Below are positions 1 to 6,652 of a stretch of 25,311 nucleotides of DNA, in pieces. How positions within the stretch are numbered: the stretch's first letter is position 1; each line of letters opens with the position of its first letter. The stretch is from Candidatus Rifleibacteriota bacterium (GTDB lineage: Bacteria > Riflebacteria > Ozemobacteria > Ozemobacterales > Ozemobacteraceae). The notes beneath the pieces were generated by a model. It saw only the letters and a list, made by a program, of their open reading frames with translations. It made no database searches and had not been told where the DNA came from. The DNA lies in NCBI GenBank assembly GCA_029560455.1, contig JAKQKW010000075.1, positions 1 through 25,311 of the forward strand, in the 5' to 3' direction. Made by a program: the position numbers and the translations under genes.

Positions 1-1
1 C

Positions 2-148
2 AACTATCCGCGTGACCAGTATCCCGATGAACCCGAATATGTCTTTGTCACCACTGCCACCGATAAAGACGGCAACGTCACAACCATTAGAATGCCCCTC
101 TATGTAGTTAACACCGCAGCTGCATTTGAAGGCGGCAAGAACCAGTAA
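2..148 (+). CDS. C-terminal fragment of an unidentified, probably secreted protein (5' truncated)
   Basis: An open frame enters from the left edge and runs to a TAA at 146-148, giving 48 residues. Its end, with Y-V-F-V-T-T-A-T-D-K-D-G-N-V followed by a hydrophobic M-P-L-Y-V-V, resembles the end of the next gene (L-Y-I-D-A-S-D-V-A-G-N-R-Q-V-L-Y-V-P-L). This suggests a tandem paralogous pair sharing a C-terminal beta-strand module. Only 12 bases separate its stop from the next start, so the two are probably one operon. The function is not recognised, and the 5' part lies outside the window. Confidence 0.75.
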   Translation, partial: NYPRDQYPDEPEYVFVTTATDKDGNVTTIRMPLYVVNTAAAFEGGKNQ

Positions 149-160
149 TCGGGTAGCCGC

Positions 161-1177
161 ATGAAGAAAAACCTTTTATTCACCGCATTTATCTTTTTGC
201 TGGCCGGTTCTGTTATTGCTGTTGCCGAAGAATCGGGCGATGCGAAAAAATCCTCCGAAGCTCCATGGCTCGAGGGTGTTACCATTGGCGAACACCCGGT
301 TGATCTCAGCCCGGTTCTGCCGATGAAAATTTATCTCGAAAACGGCGAAGCGATTCCGGCGACCCTCACCGAAGACATACCGCTGACGGTGGTCGCCGAA
401 ACCGCTCTGTTCGACGCTGAGCCGCCCGCAACCTATAATGGCAAGGAGATTCCGAGTCCTTCCTGGAGCCGGAACCCTGCCATCTCCTGGCTGTTCATAG
501 ACTGGGAAAAGAACCGCAATATCCCGGCTTCTGCCTCTCACGATCTGGCGGTCAATCAGATGGTGATAACCCCGATTAATCCGACCGGCAAAGGTGCCAT
601 CACCTGCTACGCCGGGCGAAAGATGCGTTACACCTCGCCCGAAACCGGCAAAACACGGGCTACGTTTGCTAACTCAAGCATTGCTGCCGATGTGCGCGTT
701 CTTGATATTACACCGCCGGTGTGCGGTCTTGAAGTTACGCTTGAAGATGGCCGCTCGGGCACTTTCTGGGTTGCCGAAAACCCGCCGAATAAATACCCGT
801 TGCCGAAAATGGCCGATGTGTATTTTTCAGGCGCTCTCGTAAACGAGGCTGATCCGACCGAGACCAATGTTATCTCAGGTATTGAGCTCGGCGCCAACAT
901 GGTTGTGCTCCCTGATCAGGCTGCAATAACGGTTCCGGCGAATGCCGTGCTCAAAATCAAGGCCAACGGCGACGACAATTACAAACTTGACAATGCCAGA
1001 CTCAAATACGGCATCTGCGCCGGTGCCGGCGGCGAACCCGCGCCGGTCAGCGAGGTTAATGCCGCTGAGATAAAGCTTGCCGAGCTGAAGTTGCCAGAAA
1101 ACCCGCATCTGTACATTGACGCCTCTGATGTGGCCGGAAACCGTCAGGTGCTCTACGTGCCATTGAAAATTAAATAA
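161..1177 (+). CDS. Secreted protein of unknown function
   Basis: A 338-aa protein beginning with a clear signal peptide (M-K-K-N, then a hydrophobic run to about residue 21, with likely cleavage near A-V-A/E-E). The rest is predicted soluble and beta-rich, with repeated T-P-P/N-P-P turns and a central segment around D-I-T-P-P-V-C-G-L-E. The C-terminus resembles that of the gene ending at 148. I recognise no catalytic motif or named domain. The ATG at 161 is preferred because the signal peptide starts exactly there, although the ribosome site upstream is weak and translation may be coupled to the preceding gene. A strong intrinsic terminator follows the stop codon. The product is probably exported to the periplasm or cell surface; any role is unknown. 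Confidence 0.8.
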   Translation: MKKNLLFTAFIFLLAGSVIAVAEESGDAKKSSEAPWLEGVTIGEHPVDLSPVLPMKIYLENGEAIPATLTEDIPLTVVAETALFDAEPPATYNGKEIPSPSWSRNPAISWLFIDWEKNRNIPASASHDLAVNQMVITPINPTGKGAITCYAGRKMRYTSPETGKTRATFANSSIAADVRVLDITPPVCGLEVTLEDGRSGTFWVAENPPNKYPLPKMADVYFSGALVNEADPTETNVISGIELGANMVVLPDQAAITVPANAVLKIKANGDDNYKLDNARLKYGICAGAGGEPAPVSEVNAAEIKLAELKLPENPHLYIDASDVAGNRQVLYVPLKIK

Positions 1178-1193
1178 TTCTCTGTCTTTGAAG

Positions 1194-1230
1194 ACCGCTA
1201 CAGAAAGCTCTGTGGCGGTTTTTTCTTTTT
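1194..1230 (+). terminator. Rho-independent terminator after the first operon
   Basis: An 11-bp stem (1194-1204 with 1209-1219, one T-G wobble) with the four-base loop AAGC is followed directly by a T-rich run through 1230. It lies 17 bases past the stop at 1177 and closes the operon formed by the first two genes. Confidence 0.85.
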
Positions 1231-1277
1231 ACGGGCAATGACATGGTTCTGAAGTAAAAGCATGCAAAATGCGGTCT

Positions 1278-1306
1278 TTGACAACCGCATGGCTGAAGAG
1301 TAAATT
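1278..1306 (+). promoter_or_regulatory. Sigma70-type promoter with palindrome around the -35
   Basis: TTGACA at 1278-1283 is a perfect -35 box, and TAAATT at 1301-1306 (4 of 6 matches) follows at the ideal 17-base spacing. The -35 sits inside an inverted repeat with 7-base arms (ATGCGGT at 1269-1275 and ACCGCAT at 1284-1290), which could be an operator. Transcription would start near 1313, about 50 bases before the ATG at 1365. Confidence 0.6.
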
Positions 1307-1364
1307 GGCAGCATCAACTCGGGAAAGTTACCCGAATGAGCATCTGCAAAGAAAGAGGCCTCGA

Positions 1365-2594
1365 ATGAAAATCAAACTGCTGACCGTATTGCTTGCCTGC
1401 TGGCTGACCATGCCAGTTCTGGCCCAGGAAAAAAACAATCCTGATTATGAAAAGGTTGTCAGCCGCGTTGCCGGCATGACCAGTGACCCGACCGCCCGCG
1501 AACTCGCCGCAAAATACGGTCTTGACATCATCAACATCACCTGGGAAGACACCGGCCGCTTTGAAGGCTCGGCCGTCGGCCCGAACATAAGCGACATGAC
1601 AATTCAGGTTCATCACGGCAGCAAAGAAAGCCGTAAAATGACCTGCATGCCGGTTATCCGTTTTCCGAATTTCACTGACAAAACCGCTGACATTCAGCTT
1701 GGCAAGCTTTATGCCCGCGTCGGCAATGAAAAAGGGCAGGAGTCTAAAACTATCCCGCTTGGCGCTCTGCTCGAAGATCCGCGCCCGCTGCTGAGCAATT
1801 CTGCATCATGGACCGGCAGCGCCAGCATGCTTCTGGCAACCCGCGATTCGCACGTGCTGGTTTCAGCTCAGGCCTGCTTTCTGCCGATTCCGAAGGGCGA
1901 AGAAGCCGTATTCAACCCGGTAATCTTCAACTATCAGTCGGCAGCCGGTAATCCCGCCGTGCTGGCAATTCTCGTCACGCGCGAAGGCACCAGCATGACC
2001 ATCGTCGACAACACGCGCGATGCTGTGCAGAACGGTGGTGCTTACGGTCAGCGCCTTTTCTTCAACAGCAACGGGGAAAAAGCCTCGCTGACCGGTAAAC
2101 GTGCCAGTGATGCTGCCGCTGAACCAACTCAGGCAACTGATAAACCTGCCGATGATACAGCAAAACCTTCTGCCCCGGCAGTTGGCAGTACTGCAGCAGA
2201 TAACATGGTAATGCTGATTCAGGTGCCGCTCAAACATCGCGAATATTTCCGCGGTGACAGCAAGGGCATCATGTTTGAAGATGCAGAATACAGCCGCGAA
2301 GCACTCTCCTCAAACGTTGAAGACGCAGTTATCGGCCACGGCGAAATCGAAGGGCCGTTCGTTGAAATGGACAATCAGCCGATCGAACGCGACGAGCGTT
2401 TCCCGATCCGCATTACCGTACAGTTTTATAAGGCTACCGATAACGGCGTGGTCAGCGAAGAAGATATTAAATCCATCCGCGAGCAGATTGACCGTGTTTA
2501 TGCCGATGGCAGCTATGTTGGTTCGCTGGTTGTGCCGGAAAAAGAAGGCCTGCAGCGCCCCACCGACTGGAAGCCCACCAGAATTTCCTTCTGA
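1365..2594 (+). CDS. Secreted protein of unknown function with a low-complexity linker
   Basis: A 409-aa protein starting with a good signal peptide (M-K-I-K-L-L-T-V-L-L, cleavage likely after P-V-L-A). The ATG at 1365 is chosen over an in-frame upstream codon at 1269 because it begins the signal peptide, lies a few bases after a GAAAGAGG ribosome site, and the upstream codon would overlap the promoter. The N-terminal half (to about residue 240) looks like a folded alpha/beta domain. An Ala/Thr/Pro/Asp-rich linker follows (roughly 240-280), then a C-terminal domain rich in acidic residues that opens with N-M-V-M-L-I-Q-V-P-L. No known family is recognised. It has its own promoter and is probably monocistronic, with a large palindrome downstream. 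Confidence 0.82.
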   Translation: MKIKLLTVLLACWLTMPVLAQEKNNPDYEKVVSRVAGMTSDPTARELAAKYGLDIINITWEDTGRFEGSAVGPNISDMTIQVHHGSKESRKMTCMPVIRFPNFTDKTADIQLGKLYARVGNEKGQESKTIPLGALLEDPRPLLSNSASWTGSASMLLATRDSHVLVSAQACFLPIPKGEEAVFNPVIFNYQSAAGNPAVLAILVTREGTSMTIVDNTRDAVQNGGAYGQRLFFNSNGEKASLTGKRASDAAAEPTQATDKPADDTAKPSAPAVGSTAADNMVMLIQVPLKHREYFRGDSKGIMFEDAEYSREALSSNVEDAVIGHGEIEGPFVEMDNQPIERDERFPIRITVQFYKATDNGVVSEEDIKSIREQIDRVYADGSYVGSLVVPEKEGLQRPTDWKPTRISF

Positions 2595-2651
2595 TAAAAG
2601 GATTGTATTGAAGCAGCTTCGTTAAAGCTGCAGGTTGATCACTTTGACTAA

Positions 2652-2683
2652 AACCGCCCGGCTGGTTGACCAGCCGGGCGGTT
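2652..2683 (+). terminator. Perfect 14-bp hairpin: terminator and/or operator
   Basis: Arms 2652-2665 and 2670-2683 are perfectly complementary around the loop TTGA. A short A run precedes the hairpin but no T tract follows it, so it is not a textbook intrinsic terminator. The loop and the next two bases form a -35-like TTGACC (2666-2671) for the following gene, so the palindrome could also be a regulatory site. Confidence 0.55.
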
Positions 2684-2695
2684 CGGCGTTAGAAT
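2666..2695 (+). promoter_or_regulatory. Candidate promoter nested in the hairpin
   Basis: TTGACC (2666-2671) is followed after 18 bases by TAGAAT (2690-2695), each matching the sigma70 consensus at five of six positions. Initiation would fall near 2702, about 34 bases before the ATG at 2736. Confidence 0.5.
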
Positions 2696-2735
2696 GAGGC
2701 CTGTACCTTTAAATTGGCCTGAAAAAGAGGTAGAT

Positions 2736-3728
2736 ATGTCTTTTGTCCGATGTCTGTCTTTGCGTTTTATGATCGCTTCTGTTGTTGCCACCTCACTGCT
2801 TATCTGTATGGCAGCGCCTCTTTCTGCCGCATCCTATAATGCTGACACGATATCGATGTTTACCATGAATTCGGCCACGGCCCTGCAGCGCATTCGCAGC
2901 GGCTATTTTTCGGTTCTGTATCGCGGTTTTGGTTCACGCAGGTCTGGCGAAATCGAGCGTGATGAACTGCTTGGCTTCAGATTTCTGCTTGATACAACGC
3001 ACCAGTCGCGTGGCCTGCGCAATCTTGCCGAAGCCTGTGAAAAGGCGGGTATGAGCCCTGAAGAAACTCTGAAAAATGCAAAAAAACAGCAGACGGTTCT
3101 GTTGCAGAAGATCTTTAATACTGTGGCTTCGATGAAAGATCTCTATGAAAACCGCCCAGGCAAATTTGAAGCCAGCAAGGCCGGGGTTCCAGACCCCGAA
3201 ACACATTTTATTTTCGCCTCGCCCCGCATCGGTGTCGCTCGCATGTATGGCCCGATTGTCATGGTCATTGAAGAAACCCGGCCGCGTGGCCTCGATTTGA
3301 ACGGTATCGCCCGCGATGCCCGCTATTATTCGTTAGCCCGTTTTCTCAAGAATATTGGCGACCGCGACTTCAGAATGATTCTCGCTGATTATGTGGCCGA
3401 CCGCGACGAATATGTTATCCCGTCATATATCGAACCTGTCGATGTCACTGGCCTTATCGTGCATGGAACCTCGCCGATCGTTATCGGTGGTCGTCTGGTA
3501 GTGCCACCGCCGCCGATTGTGCGTGTTTACCGCAAGTATCGCCGCAAAGGTGCAATGACCATCGATGTGCTCGACGGCCGTGACCGCCTGATTGCCAGGC
3601 TGTGTGCCGCTCCTTCTGCTGCCGAGATCGGTTCTGACGAACCACGGTCAATCGAAAAACTGCCCCTTTTCATTGAGAAAGCCTGGAACGATTATCTGAA
3701 GACGATTCGCAGCCAGAAAGCCAGGTAG
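2736..3728 (+). CDS. Secreted protein of unknown function
   Basis: A 330-aa protein with an N-terminal hydrophobic export signal (about residues 10-32, ending A-A-P-L-S-A-A/S). The start at 2736 is chosen over a codon at 2694 because AAAAAGAGG lies 5-13 bases upstream and the earlier codon overlaps the -10 box. The mature part contains a helical region (about 60-130), a middle segment with repeated arginines and aspartates, and the hydrophobic V-V-P-P-P-P-I-V-R-V near residue 255. No catalytic motif or known domain is recognised. tilS follows after only 19 bases with no visible promoter, so the two are probably cotranscribed. Confidence 0.8.
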   Translation: MSFVRCLSLRFMIASVVATSLLICMAAPLSAASYNADTISMFTMNSATALQRIRSGYFSVLYRGFGSRRSGEIERDELLGFRFLLDTTHQSRGLRNLAEACEKAGMSPEETLKNAKKQQTVLLQKIFNTVASMKDLYENRPGKFEASKAGVPDPETHFIFASPRIGVARMYGPIVMVIEETRPRGLDLNGIARDARYYSLARFLKNIGDRDFRMILADYVADRDEYVIPSYIEPVDVTGLIVHGTSPIVIGGRLVVPPPPIVRVYRKYRRKGAMTIDVLDGRDRLIARLCAAPSAAEIGSDEPRSIEKLPLFIEKAWNDYLKTIRSQKAR

Positions 3729-3747
3729 TCTTCTGACTGATCAACTG

Positions 3748-5163
3748 ATGGAAACCAGACTGAAAATCGACAAGGCCATGCAGCAGAGCCTGTTGACGGC
3801 CATGACGCGGCCACCGGCTGCGGTGAAAATAGCTGCCGCGGTTTCTGGCGGCTGCGACTCGGTGGCAATGCTTCTGCTTCTTCATCAGTGGTGTCGCATG
3901 CAAAAGCGTCAGCTTTGTGTGTTTCATGTAGATCATAGTCTAAGGGTTTCCAGTGCCGAAGATGCGGTCTGGGTAAAGGCATTGTCTGCCCGTCTGGGTC
4001 TGGAATTCTATCAGCGTCACCGCAGCGAAATTGTTTTTGTCAGTGAGCATGCTGAGGGCAGTGAGGCCTGGGCCCGCGATCTCAGATATGCCGCTTTTGC
4101 CGAAATGTTGCGTGAATCAGGTGCTGAAGTTGTCGCTACCGGTCATAATGCCGACGATCAGGCTGAAACTGTATTGATGCGACTGATGCGGGGCTGCTCC
4201 TGGAACGGACTCAGTGGTATCGCTCCTCGCATCAGGCTGAAATTCGGCAATAATATTATCAGGGTGTGGCGGCCGTTTCTGCGCGTCAGTCGCCGCAGTT
4301 TCGAGTCGTTCTTGCACGATTCAGGCCAGAACTGGCGTGAAGATGAGACGAATTCGACCGATATGTTTTTTCGAAACCGGGTGCGCCATCAGCTTTTGCC
4401 GCTGATGAACGAAATGCAGCCCGGTTCGGCGCAGCATCTGGCAGTGCTGGGTGATGACGCCCGCCGGTTTCAAAGAAAAATCTGCCGCCGCGCTAAAAGG
4501 TACATAGCTGAAAATGTTTCTGGTAACGAACTAATGGTTTACATAACTCCAAATTGTACCCTCAGAGTGGAAATTTTGCACATCTGGTTGTACCGACTCG
4601 GCGCCGGCAAAAATGTAAAAAGAGCTCTGCTGGAACAGCTGGATTCATTGTGGATCAATCCGGGATCCTCTCAGAAAATCGTGTACAGAGATTTTGTGGT
4701 TTTTCGCCGCGGCGACCGCCTGGTTTTTGAAAAAAATGTTTCGGGTTGTCGACCCGTTAGAAAGAATATTGAGAATGATCTGTCTTCTTCAGAGATTATA
4801 ATCAGGCCGGGTGAATTGGCAATTTCCGGTACCTGGAAATTTTTGCTGCTGCAGTCTGAAAAACAGCCTGCTCTGCCTGGCGAATGTCTGCCTGTTTCTG
4901 AAAAAATACTCAATAATCTGAAACTTCGTACGCGGCGACCGGGCGATCGTTTTTACCCGCAGGGGGGCAGCGGTGGCAAAAAACTGGCAAAGTGGCTGAT
5001 CGATAAAAAGGTGCCGGTTGATCGCCGCGATTCGCTACCACTGCTGGTTGCAGAAGGGCATGTCTTGCTGATCGCCGGTTTTGCCCGCAGCAGATTAATG
5101 AATGAATATCTCAGGTCAGATTTTGGCCCCGGCTGGTGGTTGAATATCGTGCAGTCCGACTGA
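3748..5163 (+). CDS. tilS: tRNA(Ile)-lysidine synthase TilS
   Basis: TilS uses ATP and lysine to convert cytidine 34 of the CAU-anticodon tRNA(Ile) to lysidine, so that it reads AUA codons; it is an essential cytosolic tRNA-modification enzyme. The 471-aa protein has the PP-loop ATPase signature S-G-G-C-D-S at residues 33-38, the family motif T-G-H-N-A-D-D-Q-A-E-T at 131-141, G-L-S-G-I-A-P at 154-160, and a C-terminal TilS substrate-binding domain (about 392-435, with R-R-P-G-D-R-F and K-K-L-A-K-W-L). This is the normal full-length architecture. The start at 3748 has only a weak ribosome site; ATGs at 3778 and 3802 also precede the PP loop and cannot be excluded. Transcription probably reads through from the preceding gene. 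The next gene is convergent and ends 7 bases away. Confidence 0.95.
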   Translation: METRLKIDKAMQQSLLTAMTRPPAAVKIAAAVSGGCDSVAMLLLLHQWCRMQKRQLCVFHVDHSLRVSSAEDAVWVKALSARLGLEFYQRHRSEIVFVSEHAEGSEAWARDLRYAAFAEMLRESGAEVVATGHNADDQAETVLMRLMRGCSWNGLSGIAPRIRLKFGNNIIRVWRPFLRVSRRSFESFLHDSGQNWREDETNSTDMFFRNRVRHQLLPLMNEMQPGSAQHLAVLGDDARRFQRKICRRAKRYIAENVSGNELMVYITPNCTLRVEILHIWLYRLGAGKNVKRALLEQLDSLWINPGSSQKIVYRDFVVFRRGDRLVFEKNVSGCRPVRKNIENDLSSSEIIIRPGELAISGTWKFLLLQSEKQPALPGECLPVSEKILNNLKLRTRRPGDRFYPQGGSGGKKLAKWLIDKKVPVDRRDSLPLLVAEGHVLLIAGFARSRLMNEYLRSDFGPGWWLNIVQSD

Positions 5164-5170
5164 CAAATGG

Positions 5171-5548
5171 TCAGCGGATAAAAAGTATCTTATCGGGGTT
5201 GTTGCTGCCCGCAATTGCCTGCAGGTTGCGGCTGATTCCCTGGCCGGCGACGCTGGCCACGAACTTCCAGGTCTTGTCGGGCTGCTCGCTGCATTCGATA
5301 TTCATGATTATTCCCGGCATGATTTCTTTCTGAATTGGCTGTGGTCTCTGGTTCTGGTTGTTATGCAGTTGCTGCATCTGCATGATGATGGCAGATTCCA
5401 TCTGGTAGTCGGCGGCAATCAGGGTGGTTGCCGGTATCAACGGCGATGATTTCATGCTGCCGAGAAACCAGGCGATCGAAATGATCGAGAGGGTGAGCAC
5501 TGCCGAAAGAATAAGGTTTCTGGTGGCGCTTGAATCAGTTAAGGTCAT
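5171..5548 (-). CDS. Small single-pass membrane protein of the satellite pseudopilin operon
   Basis: A 125-aa protein with one N-terminal transmembrane helix (about residues 10-33) and a periplasmic part containing a Q/N-rich stretch (around Q-M-Q-Q-L-H-N-N-Q-N-Q), then a predicted small beta domain. It has no prepilin E5 motif. The ATG at 5548 is preferred to an upstream in-frame codon at 5569 because GAGGT sits about 8 bases before it; the gene then overlaps the end of the preceding pseudopilin by 14 bases. Third and last gene of a minus-strand operon with two pseudopilin-like genes, so a role in the same pilus-like assembly is inferred. Family not recognised. Confidence 0.7.
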   Translation of the reverse strand: MTLTDSSATRNLILSAVLTLSIISIAWFLGSMKSSPLIPATTLIAADYQMESAIIMQMQQLHNNQNQRPQPIQKEIMPGIIMNIECSEQPDKTWKFVASVAGQGISRNLQAIAGSNNPDKILFIR

Positions 5549-5993
5549 GGTTGATACCTCGCAGAGCAAACGAAGTGAAAAACGGAATATCCATGCGGTC
5601 GGCCGGCATGATTTTAACGGTCAGCAGATTGGGCAGATCTTCGCCGGTTTTGAAGAAAACCGATTCTACGCCTTTGAGAAGGATTTCGCCCTTCTCGTTT
5701 TTGTCGAAACGGTGCAGATTACCGCCAATGAAGGCATAGCGACTGATCAGATCACTCTGGCTGTTGTAAAGAGTGAAACTGTCAGATGCAATTTCGGCAA
5801 CCGCAGCTATCTGAACGTCTTCGCGCAGGGTTGTCAGAATAATGTTGTAGCTGGCGGTTATATCGTGGTTTTCGGGGTCGGCGGGGTTTCTTGCCTTATA
5901 AAACTGAGCCACGGCAATTACGGTTGCAAGAATCAGCGAGATGAATGCCACCCCGAGAATACCTTCGAAAGACAGTTCACCGCGTCTTTTCAT
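5535..5993 (-). CDS. Pseudopilin-like protein with divergent prepilin signal
   Basis: A 152-aa protein beginning K-R-R-G then E-L-S-F-E and a hydrophobic helix (residues about 11-32). If the glycine is the cleavage site, mature residue 5 is the conserved glutamate, but residue 1 is Glu instead of the usual Phe or Met. The remainder (F-Y-K-A-R, then beta strands ending in A-L-R-G-I) resembles minor pseudopilins of the GspJ/PilW kind. The start overlaps the stop of the upstream pseudopilin by four bases (ATGA), indicating translational coupling. Likely a minor pilus subunit in the inner membrane; the exact subunit type is uncertain. Confidence 0.72.
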   Translation of the reverse strand: MKRRGELSFEGILGVAFISLILATVIAVAQFYKARNPADPENHDITASYNIILTTLREDVQIAAVAEIASDSFTLYNSQSDLISRYAFIGGNLHRFDKNEKGEILLKGVESVFFKTGEDLPNLLTVKIMPADRMDIPFFTSFALRGINHDLN

Positions 5994-6523
5994 TCTTCGC
6001 CTTCTCCGTTGACTTCAAGTGCTTTCTGCGGCAGCAGGCGCTCGAAAAATACCTTCATGGTTCGACCTTCGCGTTGGTATGTTATGTAAACTATAGCTTT
6101 GAAAAGGTTACCGTCGAGGTAATACGTGTCGATTTGGCATTTGTATGGTTTGAGCGTCCAGAACAATTGTGGGTCGTTTGTTTCGGTAATACTGCTGTCG
6201 TCTGAAGAGATGCTTCTAAAATATTGACTTACCGGTTCGACATGCTCGGCAGATTCAACGACAGGTTCCGGGTCACTCATGGCCGGAAGATAAGACGGAT
6301 TTATCGCCCGCCGCGCCACAATTGTTTCAATCACATGGTGCGCCAGCAGAGTTGCGGTGTATTCCTGCTGGTTTGTCTGCTTTGGCGGGTTGCCGATGCG
6401 AAAAATAAAGACGACCGGATACATGGCGGCCGACAATACCGCCAGAGCCAGCAGCAGTTCCATAAGACTGGTGCCACAGCGAGGCTGTGACCTGACCGGT
6501 CTATTTTTCGGGCTCATTTTCAT
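5990..6523 (-). CDS. Prepilin-type minor pseudopilin (GspI/PilV-like)
   Basis: The N-terminus has R-C-G then T-S-L-M-E-L-L-L-A-L, a class III prepilin signal with the invariant glutamate at mature position 5 and a hydrophobic helix (A-L-A-V-L-S-A-A-M-Y). The 177-aa length and conserved helix suit a minor pseudopilin. The ATG at 6523 is preferred because TATAAT with an extended TG lies exactly seven bases upstream, implying a leaderless message; a GTG at 6571 would lie upstream of that promoter and give a much longer leader peptide, and an ATG at 6517 is also possible. First gene of a three-gene minus-strand operon, divergent from the lipoprotein gene at 6653. Confidence 0.8.
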   Translation of the reverse strand: MKMSPKNRPVRSQPRCGTSLMELLLALAVLSAAMYPVVFIFRIGNPPKQTNQQEYTATLLAHHVIETIVARRAINPSYLPAMSDPEPVVESAEHVEPVSQYFRSISSDDSSITETNDPQLFWTLKPYKCQIDTYYLDGNLFKAIVYITYQREGRTMKVFFERLLPQKALEVNGEGEE

Positions 6524-6530
6524 GCAGACG

Positions 6531-6539
6531 ATTATATCA
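6531..6539 (-). promoter_or_regulatory. Extended -10 promoter, apparently leaderless
   Basis: Read on the minus strand, TGATATAAT (6539 down to 6531) is a perfect extended -10 element. No -35 box is visible at the correct distance. The ATG at 6523 begins after only seven bases, so transcription would start at or one base from the start codon. Confidence 0.55.
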
Positions 6540-6652
6540 CGCACAGGCGCTTTCACTCGAATTTTTTTCACAAATCGAACTCTTCTATTAAACTTCCAAG
6601 GTTTTTTGCCGATGATCTTTGCAGGAATAATAGCTCAGGAAGGAGCGGGGTA

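Noticed and set aside
5424..6089. A 221-codon plus-strand frame across the satellite pseudopilin genes
   Set aside because: The opposite strand has prepilin signals, overlapping starts and a promoter; the plus frame crosses two gene boundaries and has no supported start.
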